Shown: positions 1 to 11,539 of the stretch, piece after piece
Numbering within the stretch: the first letter of the stretch is position 1
Layout of the letters: each line of letters opens with the position of its first letter
Notes under the pieces: generated by a model
The model's input: the letters and a program-made list of their open reading frames with translations, nothing else
Databases searched by the model: none
What the model was told of the DNA's origin: nothing
Translations under genes and position numbers: made by a program
DNA from: Thuidium tamariscinum
Lineage: Eukaryota; Streptophyta; Bryopsida; Hypnales; Thuidiaceae
DNA: 64,000 nucleotides
Assembly: GCA_947034885.2 (NCBI GenBank)
Contig: OX344749.2
Span: 44,855,682 to 44,919,681, forward strand
Direction of reading: 5' to 3'

Positions 1-1418
1 GATGAAAGCTTTCTGATGGTACTAAGAATGCGATTGGAGTATACATGGTCTAGGAGATCTTTGATGGAAAAAAATATTTTAAAGAAAAAAATTATTTAAT
101 CCTTGAAGGACCAATATGCTTAGAGGCCTACAATTGCTTCAAAATACTCATCTCTAAAGCAACTGAAGGTCAAAAGATTTGTCAATATTTATTTCTTGAC
201 AAATTCAAGTCTAGGATCCTTTAGTTATCTTGTTCAAATACATAGTCCAAAATTTTTAGAATGAATACTTTCATTGATTGTAAGTTCAATGTGCCTAAAT
301 TTCAAAATATAGTTTCTTCAAGCCCTTCTGAAAGGCAAAGTTTTGTCTTTCAACATTTTAAGGAAAAAATGTGTAGGCTCTCTAACTTGTGCATTTTAGA
401 CAGTATGTTGAAAAATGGATTGAAAACATATGCAAAAAAATTATTTAAAAACCTTCATATTTATTTATTTTTAAATTGTAAAGTGAAAGGTGCTATTAAA
501 TGAAAGATAAAACGAATATGCTAATAAATTTTGGAAGAACTTGAAAATGATTCATTTCTATGGTTAAAATGTTCTAGTAAACAATTTGTATCTTTTATCT
601 TCATTTTTATTTGGAATTTAAAAAAAATTGAGAGCAAAAGACAATTTTATATATTATTTCTACCTTCATTGCCTGTAAAATAAAACTTTTCATAATTTTT
701 ACCTCATTATTTAGAATTGAATGTTCAATTTTTTTGAGTAGGTATCAATCTATATGGTTCTAAAAAAATTTATTTTTTATTTTTTTGGAAAATATTTTTT
801 GGTGTCCAGTTTGACATTGCAATTAAAAAAAAACTTTTGACTTTTGCAATATTTATTGAAATGACACGAAACAAAGCTTCACATGCTGATTATGACAAAT
901 AGCATCAATTCCATTCTAAAACAATCTTAAAAAAATTCCAAGTTATGCAGCCAATGAAGTGTGCCCATAAATTTTTCAACAAGTCTAAGGTGGGTTCTTT
1001 GATCCTTTAGGGGTTTATTTGACATTGGCCCAAAGGTCAATAATACTCTCATTCTTTTTGTACTCATTCATCAAGCTTAGGCCTTGTCAAATCACGTATT
1101 TTTTGAATAAAAATTTCATTCTACCAAATTGGCTTGGCCTTTAGGTGTAAAAGGGTTTGAATTGATTTCAACCTTTTGTCCAATCATAGGTGAGGATTTT
1201 GGATAAAAACACAACAAATTGGCCCTCTCTTTTAGATGTAAAGTAATCCTAAATTTGTTTAACTTTTCAAAAACTGTGAGTATAAAATTTTGTATTAGAG
1301 AAACTACCTTGTAGCCTTATAGTCTTTTAGGAATTAATTTGTGAAGGTAAAACAACCTATAATAGGTAGAATGATTGATTTTCTATGTTGACATTCTTGA
1401 AAATTTTAATTTATTTTC
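1..1418. other. AT-rich spacer, no gene
   Basis: No recognisable coding, RNA or mobile feature. Reading frames are short and of very low complexity, with many homopolymer A/T runs. It ends at the target-site duplication of the first ~700-bp inverted-repeat element. Confidence 0.6.
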
Positions 1419-1423
1419 TACAA

Positions 1424-2123
1424 GGTGATTGCAAAAAACACCTATTGTTTTGGTTGTGATTTCATGATTTTTCAGGAGTACTTTAAGATTAGAAAAATAA
1501 TTTAAAAAAAAATTATATACACCTTTATAAGGCAAAGGTAACCACCAAAGGAAATGTATAGAAAAATTCTCTAAGTAGGAGACCTAGAAAAGTGCCAAAT
1601 CTCAAAAAAATACATACTTTGATGTTTTAAATAGGAAAAAAAGGGAATTTAAAAAAATAAAATTAAGAATAAATCATTTGCAATAATTTTATAGAGATGT
1701 CCACTCACAAAAAAACTCATCAAAATCATTTTTTACATGTTTCAAAATGCAAGTAGAAAGAAGCTTGCTTTAGGGACTTCAACACCACATTAAAATAATT
1801 ATTAAAAAAATTCTTTTGGTCGTTATCTATAAGTCTACTAGAAGATCATCTCCTCCCAATTTCAGCTCAAAATTTGTTTTTTTGGATGCTAAATAGAACT
1901 AAGACCATCCAAACTAGTAGGTGTGACATTCAATTGGGGTCTATTTTTGGATAATTAACTATTTTAAAAATTATAAATTTTTTTGGCAAGGTGTATAATA
2001 GTCATGGGTACCTTCTCTATAAATTTTGAGTCATTTAGAGCCAAAACACAAAATTTATAGCCAAAAGAAAATTAGCACACATCGTGTGATGCAAAACAAT
2101 ATAGGTGTTTTTTGCAATCATCC
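1424..2123. mobile_element. Non-autonomous TIR element, family M1, copy A (700 bp)
   Basis: The element begins GGTGATTGCAAAAAACACC and ends with its inverted partner (GGTGTTTTTTGCAATCATCC). It is flanked on both sides by TACAA (1419-1423 and 2124-2128), a 5-bp target-site duplication. It has no coding capacity. Part of the interior (a recurring AAATTCTCTAAGTAGGAGA block near 1565) is shared with copies B and C, so this is a diverged member of one family. The superfamily is uncertain because 5-bp duplications are unusual for common plant DNA transposons. Confidence 0.75.
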
Positions 2124-2533
2124 TACAAGGCCTACATAGAGACAAATGTGAGAATGGAGAGAGTAACAAAAGTGTCTAGGAAATTTAGGATTTAAAAAAA
2201 ATTGTTTTACCAAATCCATCTAAAAGAAAATTGGAAATTTGTCAATTATTTTATAGAAAAGAAAATTGAAAATGGTATAAAATGGCAACTTTATCTTATT
2301 AACCATTGCCATGTGAGTGACATGGTTGGAGGCCAAAAATTTACATTGATTAGCATTTACCAAGTTACCTTCCCCCAAATGATCTTGTGACAAACCAATA
2401 ATATTCAGATGCACTGTTCATTTCCAAAGTAATCAAGAAAGTCATCCATTGGCCTTTTTTTAGGATTCAACATCCTTAAAAGGTTATTTGGCTTACATTT
2501 TATTGGAACTTTTGTACATTTTTGCTTATAAAT

Positions 2534-2600
2534 ATCTTTTATATCTATATCTATCTATATGTATATCTATATATTTGTGTGTGTGTGCACGCGTGCACTA
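2534..2600. repeat. Microsatellite (TATC/TATA then TG/CA)
   Basis: Imperfect TATC/TATA-type repeats are followed by a (TG)n run and a short CACGCGTGCAC palindrome. It lies between two M1 elements in gene-free DNA. Confidence 0.7.
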
Positions 2601-2758
2601 TTTCCATGTCCTAGTTGAATAATGTGCATGGTTAGATTAAATGTTAAAAACGATGCTTTGTCTAATTCAACATGGAATGATAGGTTTAATGAAATGTGGA
2701 ATTTCCTAAACACTTGGTTTAAGTAGAAATGAATTGAACCAATTTCAAATTGATTGTA

Positions 2759-3491
2759 GGGTCATTGCAAGAAACGCCGTCCATTTTCCGTAGCGTTTCA
2801 TAGTACACCCCCTTTTTCTTTAGGAGTACTATTTAATTAGAAAAACAATTTTTAAAAAATATGAAAAATATGAACAATGTATACACCTTAAAGAAGAAGG
2901 TACCCTACGGGAGAAAACCTTAGGAAAATTCTCTAAGTAGGAGAACTAGAAAAGTGGAAAATCTCATGAAAATGGGCATAATTACATTTTAATTTGTAAA
3001 AAATAGGAAAAGCTCTTTTTCTCAAATCTAAAAATTGGCCATTTGAGAAGAGTTGATGGTGATGAGATTTCACCAAAAAAATAATCTTAGCACTATTGTC
3101 AATGGTCAGGAATTGCGTGCAATTGGAGTGTTGTTTGCATGCATGTGGAGGACATAAAATAATATATTTTTAGATTCTCTTTGGTAGGAATATACTTTCC
3201 TACTATGCAAATGAACCATGAAAATTTCAACTTTAGATCATTAAATTTGGGTACTCCTAACGTAGTAAAAACCCCTAAACCTCAGTTTGTGACAAATTAA
3301 CAAAAATTAATTTTAAATATAAAATGATTTTTTTTAATTTATGAAAAATAAGGGATGTAAAAACCATCAAGTTAGAGAGTTCCAATAATTATTTCATATT
3401 CTCAAATATTTTTATTCAATAGTTATAGCAGAAAAGAACAATGAAACTCCAATTGTGACAGGAAATAGGACCGGCGTTTCTTGCAATCACC
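2759..3491. mobile_element. Non-autonomous TIR element, family M1, copy B (733 bp)
   Basis: The termini are GGGTCATTGCAAGAAACGCC and its inverted partner, ending TTTCTTGCAATCACC. The flanking direct duplication is TTGTA (2754-2758 and 3492-3496). The interior carries the family block 'AGAAGGTACCCTA ... AAATTCTCTAAGTAGGAGAACTAGAAAAGTG' (near 2892-2955), which is found again in copy C. It has no open reading frame of interest. Confidence 0.8.
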
Positions 3492-3496
3492 TTGTA

Positions 3497-5300
3497 AAAG
3501 AAGGTTGCAATATTGTAAAGTGCAATGTTATTTTGGATGAAATCAATGAGAAGTTATTTAGAAGAAAGATTGATCAAGAAACATTCTATTCACCATCTAG
3601 ACTATGGATATCTAAGCACTTTGAGATAATTACTAGAAAAAGGTAAACACAACAATGTAAAAGTGTCATTTGCACCCTAGAACTACATAGTCAATAGCAT
3701 TGACATAGTAGGAGTAGAAACCATTAAAATAATTGAAAGTTCTTAATGACAAGCTCAGAGAATTTTTGTATTGTTTGTGTCTTTGTGAATTTTCAAAGTC
3801 AAGATTAGAAAAAACTTAAAAGTATTCAACAAGAGCGTGTTTGAAGTGCCTTGCGAAAGATCCAAAACCATTGACTAAAAACTTTACAACCACAAAGCAC
3901 CATATGTGAAGTAGGCATCATTCAAAGCAATTGGTTTGTAGTTATATTGGTGACATTTCAATACACACCTATTTGATAGTCATTGGGGCAAATGGATTGC
4001 TTTAGCAGTGTTTTCAAAAATTGAAGCTAATAATTTTGAAAATCACATTATGGACCACTGATATGTCTCCATAGTCGGTTCCCAATTGTGGTTGAGCTTC
4101 TACCAATGTTCAAAAGTGTGCTCCAAAAATGTAAACCCTTATTTTTATTATATTTAAACTTGCATTTTTTTAGGTCCAAGATGACCTTAAACTGGTACCC
4201 AAATTGAATGGCGTGGGTGCATGTTCAATACCTAAAACTGATAAGTTCTTTACCTTGTCTGAAATTAACTCCTCTTCTTGATGAATCCCTTGCAGTGTGA
4301 CCTGAACACGCTTGAGTCAAATAAAAGGGAATGAAATAAAAACTTGCATTTTGAGTGCATTTAGCACTGTTTTTAGCAACTGCAGCTACTTCTGAATACC
4401 ACATTGTTGTCACTGCGTGTCTGCAAAGTGTTCAAAGACGTGACTAAACTTGTACCGCCCCCTTTTTTTTTACAGCTCCAACAATGTCAAACCAACTTAA
4501 GCTTGCTGTGTTAAAACTTGAAGTATAAGCTGATTTACCAGCCAACAGTTTTTAAAAAAAATTTACCAGCCGACAGTGTCTTTATGGAGCTGATTCTGCA
4601 ATACCACATTTGGGGTCACTATGCCTATTCATGGTGAAAGAAGGAATTCCATTTATCACTTCAAAGATCAGATTTTTCTTTATCACAAACCCCTTTTTAC
4701 AGTGTCCTAAAACCAATGTTTGGGGTGACCTGCGGGTTAGATCATTGTTAGCTAGTAAGTTAGAATTGGAATAAACCTGGTAACAATTTGAAAACATTGG
4801 GAAAAAGTATGGTGAAAAAGTATTTGGAACTTGAAAAAAGAGTCGAGAAACAACTGGACTCGGTCCTTGAAACCCGGTTTAGGCGTTCAGCAGGGGAATT
4901 TGAGGACTGGTAAAACTGAGAAAACGCTACAGTAGTCCAAACTTGCATGTGAAGCTCCATTGAGTGATTTTCTGGGCCTTTTGTTTTTAGCCCCGCAGCT
5001 AATTCTGAACCTCCGGCAATTGAGAGTTGCGAGTGCGGAGACCCCGGCTAGCTCTGCCGCCATTCCATCGACGATCGGTCGCGTCCCCCCATTCAGTGCG
5101 TGCTCCGCATTGCAGGCGATCCCTTGGGCAGCAAGAGTCCGAGCCTCCTCATCAGCTAGCTAGCCGGCGCGGGCAGACAGACAGGCGGGGTCGGGGTCGG
5201 GTCGGAACAATAATTCTTCCGTTCCGTTCGGCCCCAACGGAGCAGCAGCAATTCGTTGCTTCTGGGGAGGCGTGTAGGCCGACATGGCGGCGCGGGTGGC
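3497..5300. other. Spacer, no gene; GC rises from about 4960
   Basis: The AT-rich part to about 4950 has no supported gene. A short direct repeat (TTTACCAGCC followed by AACAGT or GACAGT) occurs at 4535 and 4562. From about 4960 the composition becomes GC-rich (runs such as GGGGTCGGGGTCGGGTCGG near 5187), marking the proximal promoter of the NAC gene. Short reading frames at 4960-5535 on both strands look like by-products of this GC-rich tract. Confidence 0.5.
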
Positions 5301-5334
5301 AGCCTCCTTTTAATTTGGCCTCCGCCAGAGAGGC

Positions 5335-5343
5335 TTTTATAAG
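5335..5343 (+). promoter_or_regulatory. TATA box, probable NAC promoter
   Basis: TTTTATAAG sits in a GC-rich context. A pyrimidine-rich stretch (CTTCTACACTTCTCCTTCA) begins about 25-30 bases downstream, suitable for transcription initiation near 5365-5375. The next coding gene on this strand starts at 8991. Confidence 0.5.
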
Positions 5344-5369
5344 CCACGCCATCCTCTTCTGCACACTTC

Positions 5370-8300
5370 TACACTTCTCCTTCACAACAGCGAGCTCCTG
5401 GCGCGCGCTTCCCTTCCCTCCCCTAGCCTTGCTCCTCGACCGCCCGCGGCAAGCGATCAAGAGGACGTACGTGCAGACGATCGACTCGACTTGAAGGACC
5501 GGTGCTACCTTACGAGAATTGACGGTAACGATCATTAGCTCGATCTCTGTATTCGTTGTCTGGATTTGGGGTCACATTGCTGGTGAGCGTTGGTGGATCG
5601 CATGCATAGTGTGCTTGTAATTTGGTACAGTTAGCTAGAGCTAGCTTTTTGTTTGTGAGTCCATGTCAGTTCCGTGGTCAGTTCATGGGATATGGGAAGC
5701 GAAATTAAAGGCCGTCGTCGGCCGGGTTGATACAGTGCCCGCATGCATGTGGCGACAGTGAATTGTGGGTGGTAGTGATTGTTGATTAAAAGGCCCGGAG
5801 ATGCCTTGCGTGCTTCAGGAATGAATGCAACTCTGCGGATTGTTCCAATGTTGTGAATGGACCGCGAGTTCGTCGTCCAGTGGGGCGTGGTGATCAGGAC
5901 CGTGACGTACCCTTGATTCGATCGCTTGAATTAGTTGAGTGGCTACTGTGTAGAAATCTTGTCGTGTTGCCAAAGGGGTTAGTGCTGAAGGATCGGATGG
6001 TACGTGGGGGGCGTTTGAGAGGCTTTTAATTCGTGAGCTAGGGCTTGCTCCAGCTGTGAGTGTGGCTGGGTGATGTGCATGTCTTGGCTTTTCTCGTAAG
6101 TGTGTAGCTAGTGACAAATTTGTCAAGAGAGATGGGTTACTGTATTCGTTTGCGACTCCTCAATGCACGCTGAAATTTGAGCGCGGCTTGGGAAACCAGA
6201 GCAATGAGTTCTGGAACGTGGATTTTTTTCCCTAAGTGTTTTCAAGGCTCTAGTTTCGAGATTTCAGAACTCAGGACATCTTGGATGCTCTCTGGTTGCT
6301 TGTCTCGTAGTGTTCGCATTATCGAACTCTGAGCTCTTCAGTTTGTTCGATCGCAGACATGCACGGGAAGGAATAGTGGGTAGCTTCTCGGACACTCCAT
6401 CCAGAGCACTAGAGCCAGCCCACTTTGCTTCCCGTGTCAGACTGCATCTCTCTCCATCGATCCCATTTGGATTTTACATCGACCCCTTTGCGTCTGTCTG
6501 CGGTAAGCCACGTGTTCCAGCGATAGCCATTATAGTGCTAGCTAGCTTCTGAGTTTCAGCATCTCCTTACTGCTTGCGTGGTTGTATACATATATTTTAA
6601 TATGTTTCAGTCTCTCGCTGCATTCGTCTGAGCTTGTGCACAACGTGCTGCAACTGCGACACAAGATTTTCCCTGAGAGCTTTTGTGAACGATCGATCTA
6701 GTAGTACATCTGGCTCTTCAGGACGACGTAGATCTATACAACTCAAGTAGTACTTACTCCTTGTATTATTCGGAGTGGGAATAAACCGTGTTTGAAGTCA
6801 TACAATGCGAATCGCATGCAGCATCAAGTCGAACGATCTGCGATCTGCACTAGAATATCATTTCCAGCGCGTCTCGACACTAGGTAGTGCGACAAAGCAA
6901 CGCTTTCCATGGAGTTTTTTAATAGGGATGCTTCTATTGGTTGATTCTTGCTCTCGCTTGTGGCGAACTCAAGATCAGGGAAGCTGTATCGAGTGACGTC
7001 CAGGTTGTAGAACGGAGTCCAGTACTTGGTCGGTGCGTGCGTAAGCGTTTCTGTCTGTCTCCAACTTTGGGTAGCACTTACTAGTGAATCATAAACTCTA
7101 CTCCGCCATAAAGTGCCTCCCGGCCCCCAACTGAAGCTAGGTAGAGTGACGCTCAAGGAACCTCCAGGAAGTACGAAATTCCTTTCTTTTTCCTTTACCG
7201 GCTTTCATTTCTTTTTCTTTCCAGTCCTGTCCTCTGGATTCCCTTGCTTTTCCTTTCCTTGCCTTCGATTTCCTTCCCTTGAAATCGTTTCCTTGGTCCC
7301 TTGCGCCTGGGTTTCTGACAGAACGGTAGTCTGTACCAATTACCATTTCCTGCGCAAAAGTAGGGCAACGGCTGCGTAGTCTCGGGCCTGAAATCCATCT
7401 ATTGTGGCCTGTCTTCCAGCTTGAATTTGTACGTCCTTTGGAGTTTCGATCTTCCGATCGAAGCGGGTCCGTGTTATGGTTCACACGTTATATACATGGT
7501 TCTGGACAACCATGTGCTACCTACCGTGCGTTCCCTAGCACGCCAGGACATCAGTAGCTCTGCTCTGATAGTGAAGTTTTTGGTATCAAATTCTGTGTGG
7601 TCGTGGTGCGTGTGTGAGTGTTAGTGGTGTTCATCAATCTCACGAAGTCGGGATACATAACAAGAGAATATCACAGTCAAGGACGGATTCCTACCTTTCA
7701 GGTAAACCTCTGGACAGCTGTATGTAGATGTGGCAGATCAGTGCAGAGACGGAGAAGCGTTTTGTTCCGGGAATTCGGTTCGGCTGACTCAGTCAGATCT
7801 GCATATTTTTCAGGGGTTTCATTTTTGTTTCTATTTTTTTTTTTTTTTTTGAATTATTTTAACGGCGGAGAGATTCGAAGGTGAGACTGAGAGGTGACCA
7901 TGACTTGAATTGCCTGGTGCTGACTTGTGGTGTGGAGCTAGCCCTCTGAACACTTTATTATTAGTGACAATATTGAGGTTCGCCATCCTGTACAATGGAC
8001 GGGGGGTGGGGGTGGGGGCGAATCCTCTTGTGCGTGTTCGAATTCCTGCCTTGGGAGGGGGGACCGGGGCGTTTACTCACTCACAGTTTGCTCATGAAAT
8101 TGATTAGTCATGATGCTAACTTCCAGAGCAGTTTCCTTGATTGCGGCATGAATAGCTTTCGGCTGGAATTCCGACTGGCGTGGCCAAAGAGCTAGAGCTT
8201 GAGTGCATGTGGTAATTAGTTCGCAATTTGGTGTAAACACCGACCCCTGGACCCTCCCGAAAGTTGCAAAAAATTTTCAAGGACATGCACCTGTCCACGG

Positions 8301-8967
8301 TCAACCTCATCGAAAGCTAAGATTTTCATGTTCCAATAAACGCGTTTCAGCTTCTAGCGTCCACGTTGTTTAACACCCAAATTAAGTAGGGCAGTGTAAA
8401 AGCTAGGGAAAAGGTCGAGAAAAAGTGGCCAAAAGATAGTATTTCTTGCACTTTTTTTACTCCTTGCCCGACTGAATAAACTGTCGAGGATTTTCAGTTG
8501 CTTACCACCCGCTATACTAGGCATCTAGAAACTGCCTGTCTGGTAATCTGATTTGCTTTGTACTAACTATAGGACTCCATATGATAAGCTCGTGGGGTAA
8601 CCCAAATTTGGGTCCTCATTGACCTGCTGATGCACTCCAACAATAGCTGGTGTGCATGCTAGTCTGCAAAAGGGCCCCAGCTCATTTTTTCTAAAGCTGA
8701 TAGTGCCCAGCCAGGGACCAAAATATCAGCATAACCACCACTTCTTCCTGAGGAACCTTTTGATCGATCAGTCAAGTTTGTTGCTTACAGTACATAAGAT
8801 TTCCAGTAGGTTTCAAAGTTTGGAAGCACGATGAAAACCTCCCGTCCATCCTCAATCGGTGAACTTAGCCATCTGTCTGTTTGCCCCAGACCCTCACATA
8901 AGAACGTTGGAAGCTGGGCTTGTCTTGTGTGCTGATCTTGTGTGCACCGTGTTTTTTCTTGGTCCAG
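5370..8967 (+). other. Probable 5' leader: exon ~5370-5524 plus 3.4-kb leader intron 5525-8967
   Basis: From the presumed start (~5370) to a good donor (GACG|GTAACG, GT at 5525) the leader contains no ATG. A strong acceptor (TTTTTTCTTGGTCCAG, AG at 8966-8967) lies only 23 bases before the NAC start codon. The ~3.4 kb between them has stops in all frames, a 15-base T run near 7840 and no recognised protein, so a long leader intron is the simplest reading. Additional leader exons, or a separate non-coding transcript, cannot be excluded. Confidence 0.4.
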
Positions 8968-8990
8968 TGGTGAAGAAGAATTAAAGCAAG

Positions 8991-11539
8991 ATGAGCCAGC
9001 TGACTTCCAGAGTTCCAGTAGGATTTCGGTTCCACCCCACGGACGAAGAATTGGTGGGATACTATCTCCCGAAGAAGGTCAATGCCAGGAAGATCGACCT
9101 GGATCTCATCCGGGAGCTTGATCTGTATAAGTTGGAGCCATGGGATCTCCAAGGTGAGCACTTCGCTCGAAAACCAGTGTATAGCAGTTATTGTTGGCTG
9201 GGAGCCTCTTCTAGATTCAATCAAAGCTAATCTTCGCAGTTCGTGATATCAAACAAAGCCCGAGCTCTTTCTTTTTGAAGATAGTTCTTTATGAGTTGGA
9301 TTGTCGTCGTTTTATATTGTTATTATGGTGGTCGGTTTCAGAGCTCTGCAAGATTCCGTCGTCCTCGTCGGTCAGTGTATAGTACTTGTTGGGAGCCTCT
9401 TTTTAGATTCAGAAAAGGCGTAGCCAGACTCTTTAAATTTGAAGCTAGTTCTCAGTGAATCCGATTGTGGTTAGTGTTGCGGTGGTGGTCGGTGGCTGTG
9501 CGAGATCTCGGCGTCGTTATTTAATTAGTGTGTAGTACTTGTTGGGAGCCTAGACTTCTAGATTCAAACAAATCGTAGACTCTTTAAATTTGAAGCAAGA
9601 TAGTTCTTAATGAATTCGATTGTTATTGTGGTGGCGATGGTCGGTTTGAAGAGCTGTGGAAGATCCAGGCGTCGTATCGTAATATATTGTTGGGAGACTC
9701 TTCTATTAGATAATATCAAAGCTAAGACTCATAAGATTTGAAGTTCGCACTGAAGTAATTAGATTGTTGTTACTGTTGTTATGGTGATCGGTTTCAGAGT
9801 TCGATCTGCAAGATTCAGTCATCCTCGTCGGTCAGTGAGTAGTACTAGCTTGTTGGCAGTCTCGATTAGAGTCAATCGAAGGTGTGACTCTGTAATTAAC
9901 TTTGAAGCTAGTTCTAATTGTGATTGTTGATGTTGTTGTGGTTTCTGTAGAGCTTTGCAAGATCCAGTCTTCCTCGGTAGCGGTGTCCGTGGAATTATCG
10001 AGTGAAAAGCCGAGCGACTGCTACTTCTTCAGCCGCAAGGACAAGAAGTACCCGACGGGAAACCGGGCCAACCGCGCCACGGCGAAGGGTTTCTGGAAAG
10101 CCACGGGACGCGACAAGCCCATCAGCGCCAAGCTGCACACGCGACTCATCGGGATGCGCAAGACGCTGGTGTTCTACCAGGGAAGAGCCCCGCATGGCAT
10201 CAAAACCGAATGGATCATGCACGAGTTTCGACTGGATGACGGACCAGGACGACCGGCTCACGTACGAATCTTCGAAAACCTTTGCTTAGCTTGATTGGGA
10301 TCCAAAGTCCGTGGATTCAATTCCTCCTCTTGCAATCCATCAATGCCTAGCTAGCTAGCTAATTCCAGGCCGGGCTCCAGTTAGCTAGGTTCTTCATTTC
10401 ACACCGCTCCTCAGCTTCAGTGTTGGTTAGCTTCTGAATGATAGGCTTTGTTCGCTTTGCAGGTATACTCGCAGTTTGTATCTATGTATTCTTAGCTATA
10501 GTCGTCGTTTTGATCGAGCGTCTCTTCTTAGAGTATATACATAGATCTTCAGTTTGAATGAATTAATGCCTTCGATCTCAAAGTCATTCAATCTAAGTTT
10601 TCATGCACGTATCCTTAGTCCTTGGCTCTGTTTGGGGTCTCCTGTGAGTTTATGTTCTCAGAGTCATAGTTGTAATGAAGGGTCGTCGTTCCTCCGTACA
10701 TATCCTTAGGTTATGCTCTCGATCACTTTGACGTCTAGAGTTCTGGTTGTCCAATCCTTCTCCAGTTCTACCAAACTAACATGAATCCAATATGGTAGGA
10801 AATTAATTGTTTTGAAGCTAGAACGTACCACGTGGACCGAACTTCATTGTCAAATTGTAATTGTTTCCAGGAGGACGGAGGCTGGGTGATCTGCCGCGTC
10901 TTCCAGAAGAACAAAAACCTCAAACTGAAGCTCCACGAGCGCGTCGTTTCCTATGGGGAGCAGCAACTCGGTCTTCTCCCCGAGACCTTAGGCTCCCAAG
11001 ACATTCTTTCCACAGGTCGTTACACCTTCTCCGAGCACCACCAACTGTACAATCAATACACCAGCCCATCAATCAAGCAAGAGATTATCAACTTGGACGA
11101 TTACCAAAGCCACCACCACTTACACGGAAGCTTCCCCGTGACTTTCGCCCACAACTCGACTTCTATGCTGCCCTCGTCGACGACCTTCGCTCGAACCTTG
11201 AGCTTCCGAAGACCTTCCGAGGAGGAGGAAAACGGCGGTTATTTCAACATCCCAGAGAGCTTCCAGCAGGCGGACAGTTTCCAGAACGAAGCCACCACCA
11301 GTGGCAGCGATGGCGAAGAAGCCATTCTGGGAGTGGAGAATGTGGACTGGAGCGCACTCTTGCAGGAGTCTCCTAAAACACCAGGCGGCGGCTCGGGTGT
11401 GAATTCCATGGAGCATGCACGAGGCTCGTCGGGGAAGATGAGCGCCACTGATTCGGGGCAGCAGATCAAGCGACAAAACTCGGACATTTTCTCGTCCATG
11501 GAGCTTTGGAATTACAACCCTGTTGCACAACAGCTGTGA
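8991..11539 (+). CDS. NAC-domain transcription factor, VNS (VND/NST/SMB)-like
   Basis: Coding exons are 8991-9153, 9951-10261 and 10871-11539, giving 380 residues; all junctions are GT-AG and in phase. Exon 1 carries NAC subdomains A and B ([17 protein letters not shown], then [21 protein letters not shown]). Exon 2 carries C and D ([56 protein letters not shown]). Exon 3 begins with subdomain E ([14 protein letters not shown]). GRAPHG-K-(D/E)WIMHE is typical of the VNS group, nuclear regulators of water-conducting, fibre and root-cap cell differentiation. The remaining ~205 residues are a diverged, serine- and glutamine-rich activation region with an aromatic/acidic patch ([10 protein letters not shown]). 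An extra ~12 residues rich in S and V follow ELCKI before YFFS, where VNS proteins usually have a short G-containing linker. The promoter is inferred at 5335, with a long leader intron. Target genes cannot be deduced from the sequence. Confidence 0.9.
9177..9990 (+). repeat. ~153-bp tandem repeat in NAC intron 1 running into exon 2 (5 units)
   Basis: Units start with (T)AGTACTTGTTGGGAGCC-like sequence at about 9177, 9373, 9528, 9677 and 9835. Each continues through TTTGAAG(C)TAGTTCT, GATTGTTGTT and GGTCGGTTTCAG to a copy of the exon 2 start (AGCTCTGCAAGAT-type). The exon-start copies fall at 9342, ~9497, 9652, 9798 and 9951 (the real exon 2). Spacings are 155, 155, 146 and 153. The first unit is longer by about 40 bp. 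The copies at 9342 and 9798 keep an intact CAG acceptor. Confidence 0.8.

Noticed and set aside
5027-5535. Overlapping frames of 127-155 codons on both strands in the GC-rich tract
   Set aside because: They overlap each other, contain low-complexity R/P/A-rich translations and no domain, and lie over a TATA box and pyrimidine-rich leader.
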